Part shown: one piece after another, positions 1 to 10,339 of the stretch | Layout: each line of letters begins with the position of its first letter | Position numbering within the stretch: the stretch's first letter is position 1 | Source: Euclidia mi | Lineage: Eukaryota; Arthropoda; Insecta; Lepidoptera; Erebidae | DNA: 64,000 nucleotides | Direction of reading: 5' to 3' | Assembly: GCA_944739405.2 (NCBI GenBank) | Contig: OX123183.2 | Location: forward strand, 96,610,729 to 96,674,728 | Notes under the pieces: generated by a model | Told to the model about the DNA's origin: nothing | What the model saw: only the letters and a program-made list of their open reading frames with translations | The model's database searches: none | Translations under genes and position numbers: made by a program

Positions 1-164
1 TGTTTTATAGAGAGCTCCTATTGTTTCACTTAAGATAATCTATTAAGTAAATGAAACATAAAATTACATTTATTATGCAATATCTGACCATTTCTATATT
101 TTTTCACATAAAGACGTAATTTTTAAAGAGGACTCCCACCTGTGTGATATCCTGTATCGCAGGC
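1..164. other. Single-copy left flank, no gene seen
   Basis: AT-rich DNA with no supported coding frame. Similarity to the second duplicate (near 34,600) fades out leftward across about 120-190, so this is probably outside the duplicated unit. The exact edge is uncertain because the alignment was made by eye. Confidence 0.5.
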
Positions 165-687
165 GACTTCGCAAACAGCATATTTAAAATCACACAAAGT
201 GTTGCAACGCGAGGGGCTCAAACTCACAACACTGTATACCAAATAACACACAATAGGTTACACTTTTACTATACCCACACTTACAAAAATAACGCTTGCC
301 TAACTATCTACCTAGTACAGATTCTAAAACGTACATTGTACTAAATTTATATCTATCAGTGCGCGTGTTTCTATAGTGAAACTGCACCTTAACCGACATA
401 AACCGAGAGATCCGAATGCAAATGTCAGTCGTTAACATGCATAGCGCGAAGTCGGCCGTCTAATTAGGAGAACTACTTTGACAAGGACTGCAGATATCAT
501 TTTGCTAAATTGCTATGAAATTTTCTAGTTATTAGAGCTTAGAGAGAGTGTTTATGTCGTGCCGATGTAAGATAATCTGACTGGCAGCGGTATTTCTTAC
601 CTCTTTACGTTTATAAACTTGGAGAAGAACGGTGTTATGTGATGTAGTCGGGTTTTTAATAAACTCTTGTTGCTACATACTTTGGAA

Positions 688-1057
688 GCAGCGATAGCGT
701 AGTGGAGATACTAACAAACTGCCATGCAGAGGGTATCGGATTCGAATCCACGGCGCGCACTTCTGACTTTTTGAAGATATTCGAAAGATGCTTGGGTATT
801 AAGTTATTAATTATCGCTTACTCTGTGCCTCTAAGAACACGTTAAACAGTCGGTCTCGGCTATCATTAAAATCTTGGCAGTTGTTATGGAGAGTCTGTAC
901 CCTCAAATATCCTTTTCAGTTGCGGAGGCCAGACGGCAGTCACTGTGGAAGAGCTGGTATTCTGTCATATCTAGTTAGACTAGTAAGCGAACCTCGGGCT
1001 CCAAGGCGTTCAAGTCTTGGTTGCAACTGGGATAACGCTAGGCAGATGATGATGACA
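688..1057 (+). mobile_element. tRNA-derived SINE, family S1
   Basis: The head resembles a tRNA promoter: GCGATAGCGTAGTGGAGATA (A-box side), then GGATTCGAATCC (B box) near 739. A body follows, and a tail reading GGATAACGCTAGG then GATGATGATGA. Related copies lie at 20,000, 35,060, 38,476 and 47,808, and on the reverse strand at 15,807 and 59,731. The paralogous place in copy B keeps only the body and tail, so the head was deleted there. Confidence 0.8.
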
Positions 1058-3365
1058 AATATGTAACTATTGCAGATTGAAGAATAAACTAAAGCTAACA
1101 ATTATTTATAAATTCAATGTCGAAAAGTTTATTCGAACTTCCTCAGGGACTCTTCTAAAATAACTCTTCTAAGATTTTTAATCGATAATGTACATTTATA
1201 TCACTATGATATCTATGCGATCAAATTAAATATATATTACCCGTACGTTATTCAAAATTTTATTGCAAAACTCAAAGCCAAAAATAAGGAAAAGCCATCT
1301 AAAACATTGGGATACCACTTTCATCTTAACAAGCTTCAATTTGAAAATCGTAGAAAATTCCAAAAGATTGAAACTTAGTAAAAATATATATGTATCTAGT
1401 TTAGAATTTATTGAAGTGGCAGTTAGGGGACGTAGTTAAATTAGTTCTTCAAGCTTCTGGAATCGACGGAGCAAGTTTCTACCCCTCCACCTCCCCCATT
1501 CACTGGCGAAACGGGCATACATTAAAAGTTTACCGGCAAAATATAAACATATTGCTAGTTGTAGGGAAAAGTATATTCTGGAGTTTTCTATTTTAAATGA
1601 AACTGTTTGTCGTATATCATATAAACTTTTGTTAGTAATGTTCACTAGGAATTGTTGTTGAGCTTCGAAGCGAATAACTGAAATGTTGAGTCGTCTATGG
1701 TTAGTATTTTACACACATTTTCTTAAAATCAATCCATTTGTTTATAATTTCGACATGAAACAACTTGGAAAAAACATTTACACTCTTAAGGGAACTAATC
1801 ATTGCGTCACAAATATTTTTCATCACTTTTGAATCAAAAAGCAAACGCACAATAAGCCAACTGGAAACTTTTATTGTATGTACGCATTGTTAAAATAATT
1901 TATATTTTATTGATATATTGATTTTATTCAGTGTGAAAGAAAGGAAGGAAATATACTTGAAATAAAATAGGAAATATCAGCTTATTACGGTTTGAGTCAG
2001 AGCCTTCTCTTTAACATTTTAATCAGGTATTACTTGTTAATTATTAGAAATCATAATAGATGGAATATTTTTAGAAGTAGCAATGTAAGATTAGCTGGTC
2101 CTGCATACACTGTTCTGCCATATTAATAATTTTTAGGGTGATAGGTAGATTTTGACACCAAATTATAAAAAAATGGTCCAAAAATAAAGTATGAAACTTT
2201 CTCATCTATGACTACAAAAGATATCCAACGGCCTATTCCTAGAGCCACCAAATGTACACAAAAATATTTATATTTATAAATTATTATCAAAATATATGTT
2301 TTGTCATTTATATGATCTGGTGAATCCAAACTTTACAAAATTCTCGATATAATATTACATTCAACGTCAACGACCTATCGAAATATTTCATCGTTTAAAA
2401 CCCTTGAAAATTCGATTTCGCGTCAAAGACGCTATCATATTGGCAATTTCGCGAATTCATTAGTTTCCATAACGGCACAACTGCTCTCCAACTTACACAT
2501 ATTCCACCTATGTTGGAGTATTTAATTGACTTTCCTCTCCGTTGTTCTATAAGAGGCAATAGCTAATCTACATTCTAAAATACACCACACCAGCAATACG
2601 CAATAAGCCAACCAGGTAAAATGGAACGTGGCACGGTAATAATGTTTTGTTAAGCACGTTGATGGAGGAAATATTGTTCAGCTTGTGTGGGCCAATTTAC
2701 ACTGGTCGTTAGGATGGTGTACGGTACTCGTCTGTCAGTGTAAGTAATTAAGTTACGCAGCATAAATGAAGGGTCTTGTGCTATCTAAAACAGGTAATTA
2801 GTTTATGCGTCAATTGAGACCCTTATTGTACGGTGGAAATGGAAATTTTATATGCTGCCTAGTTTTCCTGTTTTTAATTAAAATAGAATTCTTACGTAAG
2901 AATTGTATTGTTATTAGTCTTCCTAAGTGGCATGGGACTAGCTAAGAGTAAAACTGAAGTATCATATAGAAAAGGCATGAGGAAAATAATCGTTAAGCTA
3001 TGCGTCTCTGATTATGTCGTAGTTGATTCAAGCAGCCGTCTCGCCGTGCAGTACTACTCAGAGAGTTAAGGGTTCGATACTTTGTGATGTTTTTGTTGTT
3101 GCATAAAGCGAGTTATGTTTATTATTGTGAAAAATAGCAAGTGATTACCTGCGCTTTTTTAAATAGATGTAGAATCGAGGTTCTTGTGATATGCAGTAAA
3201 TTATTTTGTTATAGCTTGGTAAATTTTGAAGCACCCATTCATAATCTGCTGTTATGGCAAGCGTAGCATATGGAAGATTGATGCGAAAGGCATCATTCGC
3301 ATTATTGGCGGCGGTCATTGCGTCGTAGAATAATATAATTTCTCGTTATTTACCGGCGAGCATCT
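1058..3365. other. Gene-free shared backbone
   Basis: Collinear with 35,276-38,960. No supported gene. Positions 1434-1714 are identical to 35,665-35,945 (281 bp without a difference), although the rest shows scattered changes. Short open frames near 1411 and 1436 (reverse) lie in this identical tract and have no recognisable domain. About 100 bp at 3181-3290 is absent from the other copy. Confidence 0.6.
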
Positions 3366-3485
3366 ATGAAAAGAGTAATGAGTGTAGAGGAAGCGCGTGA
3401 GGTCTGTAAGGATAGAAGCAAGTGGCGTTCCGTTGTCTCTGCCTACCCCGACGGCAAAAAGGCGTGAGTATATGTTTGTATGTAT
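3366..3485 (+). pseudogene. 3' end fragment of LINE family L2 (TGTATG-tailed)
   Basis: Encodes about the last 34 residues of the same reverse transcriptase seen at 8868-10,115: EEAREVCKDRSKW, then VVSAYPDGKKA and a stop. A TATGTTTGTATGTATTTATT tail follows. This is a severely 5'-truncated insertion. It predates the duplication, because a shorter remnant lies at 38,962-39,019. Confidence 0.8.
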
Positions 3486-3670
3486 TTATTGGGGATCAAT
3501 TTAGTCGTAATCGAATTAATATTTTAATTGTTAATTTTAAATCCGCTAGTTATAAGGCGACCCTGCGTTAAATTTGATGTTAGTTCAACTACAGCTCCAA
3601 CGGTACACGCTAATTTTTATGTACCGTCAGCTACATAAGTCTAATTAACCATCATAATCATCATTGTCTT

Positions 3671-3820
3671 ACGGCCATTTTCAATATTCGATGCCTACAT
3701 GGATTTTGAGATTCGAGATCCGTGTTTGACATATTTTGTATTGAGCTTATGTCAAAAACGAATCTAAAATCTACAGATCTATCTATAGATCGAATATTGA
3801 ATTTATTGAATTTCGTAGTT
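3671..3820 (+). mobile_element. MITE-1, ancestral copy
   Basis: A roughly 150-bp element with imperfect terminal inverted repeats: ACGGCCATTTTCAATATTCG at the left, and ATCGAATATTGAATT with CGTAGTTA at the right. The interior is itself close to an inverted repeat (AGATTCG... / ...CGAATCTAAA). The paralogue is at 39,130-39,260. Two further copies at 46,207 and 49,073 are in copy B only, where the flanks suggest a TA target. I infer a Tc1/mariner-type non-autonomous element. There is no coding capacity. Confidence 0.75.
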
Positions 3821-4355
3821 AGTGTTATACCAGTTCCATCTAAGACTTGTCGCCTTAGAGACCAGCGTCCGCTTACTAGTCTTACCAGATTTGACAGAAT
3901 ATAAAAGTCTAATTAACCATTAGTCCATATAAATTCACATGATTTTGGTGATAAGGGTTATATCATCCGAACTAATTATTATTCTCAGTAACATTTAGGA
4001 TTGTTAGACGAAAAAAACGTACGTAATGGTAATTTATAAATTTAGTAATAATCGAGGAGTTTTATTACATACCTACAAGATTCGGCAAAGATTTTGATAT
4101 GTGTAGCAACTTTTGTAGTTGACTCTACATTTATTTTAAGTCTCTGAAGACTATTCCAATTTTTCTTATAAATTACATATCGATTTTGAATCGTTCTGTT
4201 GCTGTTAAAAGAAAATAATTAGGTACATTAGCTGTCCACTGATTATATCAATCCTATGAAAGTAAAAAACATTTAAATTTGCTTTCATAGGATTCAATTA
4301 TGGTATAAATTGCATTCATTTGTGAATATTCCTTACGTGCCGCATAGCGAATTGG

Positions 4356-5513
4356 GATCTATTTATATAAAGGACCTATGCGTATTGTCAGACGATATAA
4401 ACATAATCTGCTGAGTGTTATATGATGGTTGCAGTTAATTGTTGTGCGTGGCATTTTTTCACGTGGCTGTGTAGGCCAATCCGTGACAGACATGGACGTC
4501 CACATCTAGGGCAGATGTGTATTGCGACAGGTGGAGGGTTTTGATCGCGGTTATATCTCCCAGCTCGTTTATTTGCCAATGTTTCGATCCAGGCTTTATC
4601 ATGGCATTTCTGCCCGTCTTTCAAACATTTTCTCCACTCCATTCTGTCTTCAGCGAGTTTGGCCCAGTTTTTGTGGTCTATTTCAAAGATGTTCATATCT
4701 CGCTTGACACAATCTTTGAAGCGGAGTAAAGGGTGACCCACAGCTCGTTTAGCATGCGCTACGGCCCCTAAAAGAAGTTGTCGGGGTAACCGAGAGTGTT
4801 CCATACGATGCACATGCCCTAGCCATCGTAAACGCTTCTTTTAAGGAAAGCGCTGAGACTAGGCAGCTGAGCGATTTCTAGCACCCTCTCGTTGGTGACT
4901 TTATGTGCCCACGTAATACCGAGGATGTTTCTCAGACAGCGCATATGAAATGTGTTGAGTCGTCGCTCCTGCTTTGCGTAGGAAGTCCAAGTCTCGGCCC
5001 CGTACAAGAGTACACTAAGAATACAAGTCTGGTAGACTAGGACTTTGGTTTTGTTAGTCAAATGCTTATTGTCCCATACTCTTGACCGAAGCCTTCCGAA
5101 CATGGATGCCGCCTTGCCGATACGGATATCGATCTCCACATCTAGTGAAAGATTGTTCGACACAGTCGACCCCAAGTAACAGAATTTTTCGACAACCTCC
5201 AGAGGCGTGTCACCCAGCAGTATGTATGGTGGGTCTGTACAACCCTGCGATAAGACTACAGTCTTTTTGGCATTGATGGTCATCGAGAACAGTTGGCAGG
5301 CTCGAGAAAACTGATCAACGAGGACCTGAAGTTCGTAAGCAGAATTGGCTACAAGAGCTGCATCTGCAAATAAAAGATTGACATATAGGTCCTTGCAATG
5401 CCGTTTTGATTTTAGAAGCGCAATGTTGTACAATTTGCCATCGGCTCGTGTGTGCAAATGAACTCCCTGCTGATCGCAGCCGAATGCCACTTTTAGAAGA
5501 TTTGATCTATTTA
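4356..5513 (-). pseudogene. 5'-truncated LINE (L1-frag), reverse transcriptase C-terminal half
   Basis: The insertion (4366-5503) is flanked by the 10-bp target duplication GATCTATTTA at 4356-4365 and 5504-5513. The empty site is preserved in copy B near 39,791-39,800. The reverse strand encodes the RT palm to the C terminus, with YLGSTVSNN, LYGAETW and a terminal zinc-finger-like CPRCGRPCLSRIGLHSHVKKCH-type motif (C-x2-C...H-x4-H spacing). It resembles the endonuclease-RT families common in insects, perhaps RTE-like; the clade is uncertain. The catalytic box reads FADA instead of FADD, because one Asp codon is missing at about 5359-5370. A single-base frameshift near 4833-4842 splits the remaining frame in two. 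It is dead on arrival through 5' truncation. The apparent start at 5553 lies in flanking DNA, outside the element. Confidence 0.88.
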
Positions 5514-7722
5514 ATCCATTAAAAACCACTTTAACACAATTGCGGTAAACCATTGCAAATTCATTTCACAGTTAATATTGAAAACGGTGTTAATTTATAC
5601 ACAAAATGTGACACTACCACCTTGGGCTAAGAACTACGTATAAACTCACGCTCAATGGCACAGTCAACGTAAATGAATGCCTTAAAAACATGTTATAACA
5701 ATTCACATTTCACTTGGTAAATTATACATTTTTATTCCATCATTATATTCATTTTCATTCATTTATGAACAAATATGTATTTTACAAAACATATATTGTC
5801 TCCTAACGCAATTTTGGAGGATCTATGTCCTGACTCATTTAACACGTTTAAATTTTTGTAAGACATGTTTGGCCGATGAATATTTTTACGATTTGGACAT
5901 CTATACTCAAAACAGCAATTTGAGGGTGACAAATGTTTGAAAAATATACATAGGTCTTAATTCAAATCGACAGCATAAAACGTGTAATATATTCCTTCAT
6001 ATATACCAAATATGTATTTTACTAAACATAAATTGTCTTGACAGTTCGTTGGGGTCCACAAAGTGGCTATTCAATATAAAGCACGCGGTGGTCCCTTTTA
6101 CCAATTATTATAATTAACTACGAGAGGAAGTGACCTCTTGGGCTTTGGGGAGTAAACTTTATAATGCCTCGCCTGCTTGGGCAGATTGATGGCAACAAGA
6201 CATGGCATTGCGTTGTTGGAAGTTTGCATAGAGGTATTTGCGTAGGGTTATGATGTATGTATGTACTTACGTTGTCTTTGATGGAGTTAATTTTATATAT
6301 GCTTTAGGTTGTATCCTTATTAGCTTTAATCTTCTATACCTAGGCAATAAGTCTTGAGTTGAAAATAATTGGCAAGTACATATTAATATGATATGCAATT
6401 AAATGGACATAATCACTCAATTGTTACAGGTAAAATAAGCAAAACTGATCCTATATTAAGAAGGTAAATGCTATGATACAAATATACTAAGCACCTACAT
6501 ATTATTCTATAGTATACACATATAAATTCAGTTAAAAGAAATCTTAAAAACAATTTAAAATAGAATATTTAAAAGTACTTGTGCAGATATTTTGTTTAAC
6601 TTCGTCTAATAAACTAAACTTTTGAAGAAGCGTCGAAAGTAATTCAATATTCCCTTTTAGAACTTGTTTATTTTAAAGTTCAGATTTAGTTGGTGCAAAC
6701 ATGTTATAGGTAGGTAGCCAGACTATAAACATTGGACGGCATGAGTCAAAACCGCAACGGTCTCTGGTAAAAACAATAAAAATATGTTATCGCTTACAAC
6801 AGGGCTTGGAGTCAATAATATAAAGAAACTACAAGCACTTAATATGTCCTAACTACTGATAGTTTTTGATAACAATTAAAGTAATAAGTATCTAGATACC
6901 AAGTTTAACAAAATATCTTCTGCTGCCCTGACATTTCGGCATGGGTTTATCTGCCATGAACGACGGACTTAAGTCACGCTCGAAGTCAAATAATTACGCA
7001 TGCATTATACTGGTACGTGCCAGCAGCCAGAGACCACCTATTTGGTCTGTATGTGCACAAATTACGAAAGCTCAATAGCAATAATAGCAATTGACAGCTG
7101 TTGATTTTAATAAGAAACAAAATTCCTACATGCTATCGAAACACATAAGCTCCCACTTCAACGTGAATAAATACTTCAATAGTTAAATGCCTATGATTTA
7201 CCAAAGAAAATTTTACAAAGCCTCCAGGATTTAGCAACCCAAGTATTGTAGAAATAATAACAATACCAAACAGTTGGAGAAAACTATCCAAGTTTTCTTA
7301 CGCCTTATAACCTGCAGTCGAACACAGTTCGCCAGTTACGTAAGCTGCCGAACGGATCGTAGGATACGAGTATCTCGTGTGGAAACAAAACACGTGTTTC
7401 GTCATGTTTGTGTTTCTACAAAATAGATGTCTACTCGTTTATCTTATGTTCTTCTCTCCGATATGTAATACACATATGCTACAACGGGTTTAACTGATAA
7501 AATATGTGCCTATGTTATTTCAAAGAGGTAGGTAAAAAAAAAATGTTTACTACTGTATGATATTTATGATAGTGCAAAAATAATAAATGTCTACGGGAAA
7601 TTCAGCAAATTGTTAAGTCATATTAACTACTATTAATCTTAACTATGGATTAAGCTTATCATTTTAGTATTGTAAGAGAAATACAGCTGTGAGGAGATTC
7701 CGGTGCATGTTGTCCTTTGGTA
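5514..7722. other. Gene-free shared backbone with a 761-bp identical island
   Basis: Collinear with about 39,800-42,120. No supported gene on either strand. Positions 6263-7023 match 40,565-41,325 without a single difference, while both flanks differ every few tens of bases. The island is AT-rich non-coding DNA with no obvious repeat family. Confidence 0.8.
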
Positions 7723-7981
7723 TTTTTTTTATAGACTCGCCTGTATCCCCGAAGGGGTAAGCAGAGACGTAACAGGTATTACACCCACATTTCGCCATGA
7801 ATTTTTAGGTCATACGTAATAGAGAGCGAGCCTATTGCCGTTACCGGACACATCACCAGACTCCGTGCTGCTACTGAGAATTCGGAAAAACCCAGTAACA
7901 CTTTTGCCCGACCCGGGAATCGAACCCGGGACCTCCGATCAGCAGTCGCATACGCTATCCACTGGACCACGGAGGCAGTCT
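7723..7981 (-). mobile_element. tRNA-derived SINE, family S2
   Basis: Read on the reverse strand, the head is GCCTCCGTGGTCCAGTGG (A box) with GGTTCGATTCCCGGG (B box). A body of about 170 bp follows, ending TCTCTGCTTACCCC then ACAGGCGAGTCTATA and an A/T-rich tail. The acceptor-stem halves do not pair, so this is a SINE head and not a tRNA gene. The insertion is absent from copy B. The 3' end resembles the 3' end of LINE L2 (see findings). Confidence 0.85.
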
Positions 7982-8867
7982 TCTTTTATATATTTATGAT
8001 TCAATATAAAACTATATTTTCAAATTGATTTATTCGCTCATGCCTATAAAATGTTCAGTGCCGTAAAAATGGAAATAACAATAAACTGCCAACATATAAA
8101 TTAGCTGCAATAGCAAAATTTGAGTCGACGAAGTTTCTCTGAGCAAGTTTTGTATAATTATTTCTGTTCCGAGCTAATATATACAAGATGAAGTTGGTTC
8201 ATTATAGTTTTTATTTTCTGTTTTATTATGTTCGATGTGATTGAGTCTAAAGAGGAACGAATGAATGAATGCTGAGTGAACGGAGAACAAACCGCTAATA
8301 AAACGGTTCAATGTTGGCTGTTTTAGTGGAAAACTTGGGATTGGCTAAGCTAAGATCGGTTTCTGTAAATGTTTAGTCTAGACGGGTTATTAAAAATTTA
8401 TTTCTCATAGAATTTGATAATGTCTCGATGGTTTTCTTAGTATTAACATAATATAACGATTTGATTGAATGCTTGCATTGCGTATTCGGGTCTTTATTTA
8501 ACCAAAGGTTATATTGTATGATGAAAGTTATGAACTCCGTCGATTCAACTCCTTTCTATTCGCCAACGAAAGTTGTTTCATAAGTTTAAAATATTAAAAT
8601 AGGTATTGAAATTATAGTTTGAATATATTTAAATCTTGATGAAGAGTAAATTGGCTCCTAATTTATAAAATCCAAACTTTCGCTGTGAATTTTTTCTTTC
8701 ATATAACTTCTTCACAACTACATGAAAAAAAAAATTCACAGCGAATTGTGTACGTAAATTTCTTGAACTTTGGCATCGCTGTAAAAATTTACAAGTCATA
8801 TTATACTTAATGAAGTACAATTAAGGCTATTCATAATATTTTAAACATTTTTGTATATTTTAAACAT
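7982..8867. other. Gene-free shared backbone with a 366-bp identical island
   Basis: Collinear with about 42,476-43,320. Positions 8073-8438 equal 42,525-42,890 exactly. An imperfect inverted repeat with TTCGCTGTGAATTTTTTC arms lies at 8679-8697 and 8723-8745, and again in copy B at about 43,131-43,200. It may be the termini of a tiny foldback element. No gene is seen. Confidence 0.6.
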
Positions 8868-9138
8868 TGGTGTTAGACAGGCATATGTAGCGTCGCCGTG
8901 GCTGTTTAACCTCTTCATGGACAGTTGTTTGCAAAATCTAAAACATAGTGACTGCGGATTAAGGATAAATGGGTTACTTGTCAAATGCCTCCTTTATGCT
9001 GATGATCAGGTAATACTTGCGTCTTCAGCGGCGAAATTGCAGAAGAAGATAACAATCCTGCGTGGTGCGTTAGAAAGGAAAGGAATGGAAGTGTATGTAA
9101 GTAAAACGAAAGTTATGGCTTTTGAAAAGCAGGAATGC

Positions 9139-9185
9139 AGGAACGATGGGCAACGACTGAGTCTCAGTCGTTGCCCATCGTTCCT
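9139..9185. repeat. 47-bp perfect palindrome, 23-bp arms
   Basis: Arms 9139-9161 and 9163-9185 are exact reverse complements around a single T. The right arm runs into the hammerhead-like core, so the left arm is probably a snap-back copy of the element's 5' end made during insertion. Confidence 0.95.
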
Positions 9186-9218
9186 GAGGATGCCTCGTGC
9201 AGAGGCGAAACACGTGTC
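9184..9218 (+). ncRNA. Hammerhead ribozyme-like motif (type I, minimal)
   Basis: The conserved core occurs in the right order. CTGAGGA (9184-9190) fits CUGANGA. A 5-bp stem II follows (GCCTC/GAGGC, loop GTGCA), then GAAA (9207-9210). Next is a 2-bp stem III AC/GT with loop ACGT, and C at 9218 as the expected cleavage site. Stem I can start with TTC before the core and GAA after it. A T at 9191, between the core and stem II, has no partner, which is a deviation from the consensus and may lower or abolish activity. Confidence 0.55.
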
Positions 9219-10151
9219 GAAGAATAGTCGGCGCATACAGCGGGATACTGCAAGTCAGGTATCTTCCTGAAACCCATACCATTCCTATATCCCTTATCCT
9301 TTTAGAGGAGTTCGATATTGTCAACCTTTTTCTATTGCAATAGTTGGGGTGGTCAATTCGAGGGTGCGTGGTGGGTTCCTCTTTCCTTCCATTAAGCAGG
9401 AATGCGTTACGGCTTGTAATGTTTTGATCGATGGACAACAAGTGGAGCAAGTGAATGACTTTGTATACAGTAGGTACGTTGTTTACAAGAGATGGTAAGA
9501 ATGAAGAAGATATTGAAAGAAGAGTAAATGCAGGTAATAGAGTGAATGGAGATCTGAAGGCGTTTATGAATAGCCAAAAAGTGTCCGAAAAGGCACGTTT
9601 GGCTGTGCATAGAGGGGTGCCCACCCTTATGTACGGTAGTAAAAGTTGGGTATGGCAGAAGAGATTTGAAAGTAGAATAAATGCTGTAGAAATGAGAGCA
9701 CTGAGAAGTATGTGTGGTGTATCTTTGACCGACAGAGTAAAGAATTGTATGATAAGAGAGTGTTGTGGGGTAAAAGAAGATGTAGTGACAAGCATTGAGA
9801 AAGGCATGTTAAGATGGTTTGGGCACATGGAGAGGATGGATGACGATAGACTGACAAAGAAGATAAATAAGGCAAGTGCGAATGGGACAGGACAAAGGGG
9901 AAGACCTAGGCGGACGTTCTCTGACCAGATTGGAGACATACTGAAAAAAGGACAGGTCAGAAGTACCCTTAACAGAAGAGCATGCATGAGAAACTCGATG
10001 GGAGTGAATGAAGCAAGAGTGGTATGTCAGGATCGTTGCAAATGGTGTTCCGTAGTCTCTGCCTACCCCTCCTGGAAACAGGCGTGAGTCTATGTATGTA
10101 TGTATGTAAGTATGTTGTATATAAGGTACGTTAAACGTCGTCGTCGTCGGT

Positions 10152-10212
10152 CGTAATATTGACATACGTATGTACAATAGGCATTATTGTACATACGTAT
10201 GTCAATATTACG
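10152..10212. repeat. Perfect hairpin, 27-bp arms, 7-nt loop
   Basis: Arms 10,152-10,178 and 10,186-10,212 (CGTAATATTGACATACGTAT... and its complement), loop AGGCATT. It lies just downstream of the LINE L2 tail. The same hairpin with one stem mismatch is at 44,344-44,404, so it predates the duplication. Confidence 0.95.
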
Positions 10213-10306
10213 TTATAAAGGTATGTTACAATTACTAAGTAGTTGTTAACTAAGATTTTTACGTCCAGCGTGCTATTCAGGTTTTGATAATATCTGTACC
10301 GAGATT

Positions 10307-10339
10307 TGGCAAAATATGCCTGTATGGCATATTTTGCCA
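10307..10339. repeat. Hairpin found only in copy A
   Basis: TGGCAAAATATGCC (10,307-10,320) and its reverse complement (10,326-10,339) flank TGTAT. Copy B has a simple single version of this sequence (near 44,498-44,511) and lacks about 60 bp that follow here. The second arm is therefore probably an inverted duplication of the first. Confidence 0.8.

Larger units (their letters stand above)
9127..9405 (+). mobile_element. 255-bp insertion with 12-bp target duplication and hammerhead-like motif (Penelope-like fragment?)
   Basis: The target duplication AAGCAGGAATGC lies at 9127-9138 and 9394-9405. Copy B has the uninterrupted site once (around 43,581-43,592). The inserted DNA begins with a 47-bp perfect palindrome (9139-9185) and runs straight into a hammerhead-ribozyme-like core (9184-9218). 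About 175 bp without coding capacity follow. Penelope-like elements and retrozymes are the known retroelements that carry minimal type I hammerheads, and Penelope insertions are often 5'-truncated with inverted ends. Assignment to Penelope is therefore an inference from the motif. No RT or GIY-YIG sequence is present. Confidence 0.6.
8868..10115 (+). pseudogene. LINE family L2 reverse transcriptase, copy A (interrupted)
   Basis: The C-terminal part of a non-LTR reverse transcriptase: GVRQAYVASPWLFNLFMDSC (RT block 5 region), the catalytic box LLYADDQ with YADD at 8995-9006, then VYVSKTKVMAFEK. After the insertion it continues with RRVNAGNRVNGDLKAFM, ARLAVHRG, RWFGHMERMDDDRLTKKI, GRPRRTFSDQIG and VSAYPSWKQA with stop at 10,087. 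A TATGTATGTATGTA tail follows. It is 5'-truncated near 8868. Lesions are a 255-bp insertion (9139-9393), a one-base frameshift near 9462-9475 and a 6-bp in-frame loss near 9615. The family is very common in Lepidoptera; I would call it RTE-like but cannot fix the clade by eye. The sister copy at 43,320-44,305 has different lesions. Confidence 0.9.

Noticed and set aside
7905..7977. tRNA-like sequence with good A and B boxes
   Set aside because: The acceptor stem does not pair and the sequence continues into a SINE body, so it is a SINE head. The same applies to the tRNA-like heads at 37,505 and 42,177.
9070..9987. Reverse-strand open frame of 305 codons (and the similar one at 43,460-44,179)
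   Set aside because: Antisense to the LINE L2 reverse transcriptase. The forward frame has the YADD box and known family motifs, so the reverse frame is a composition shadow.
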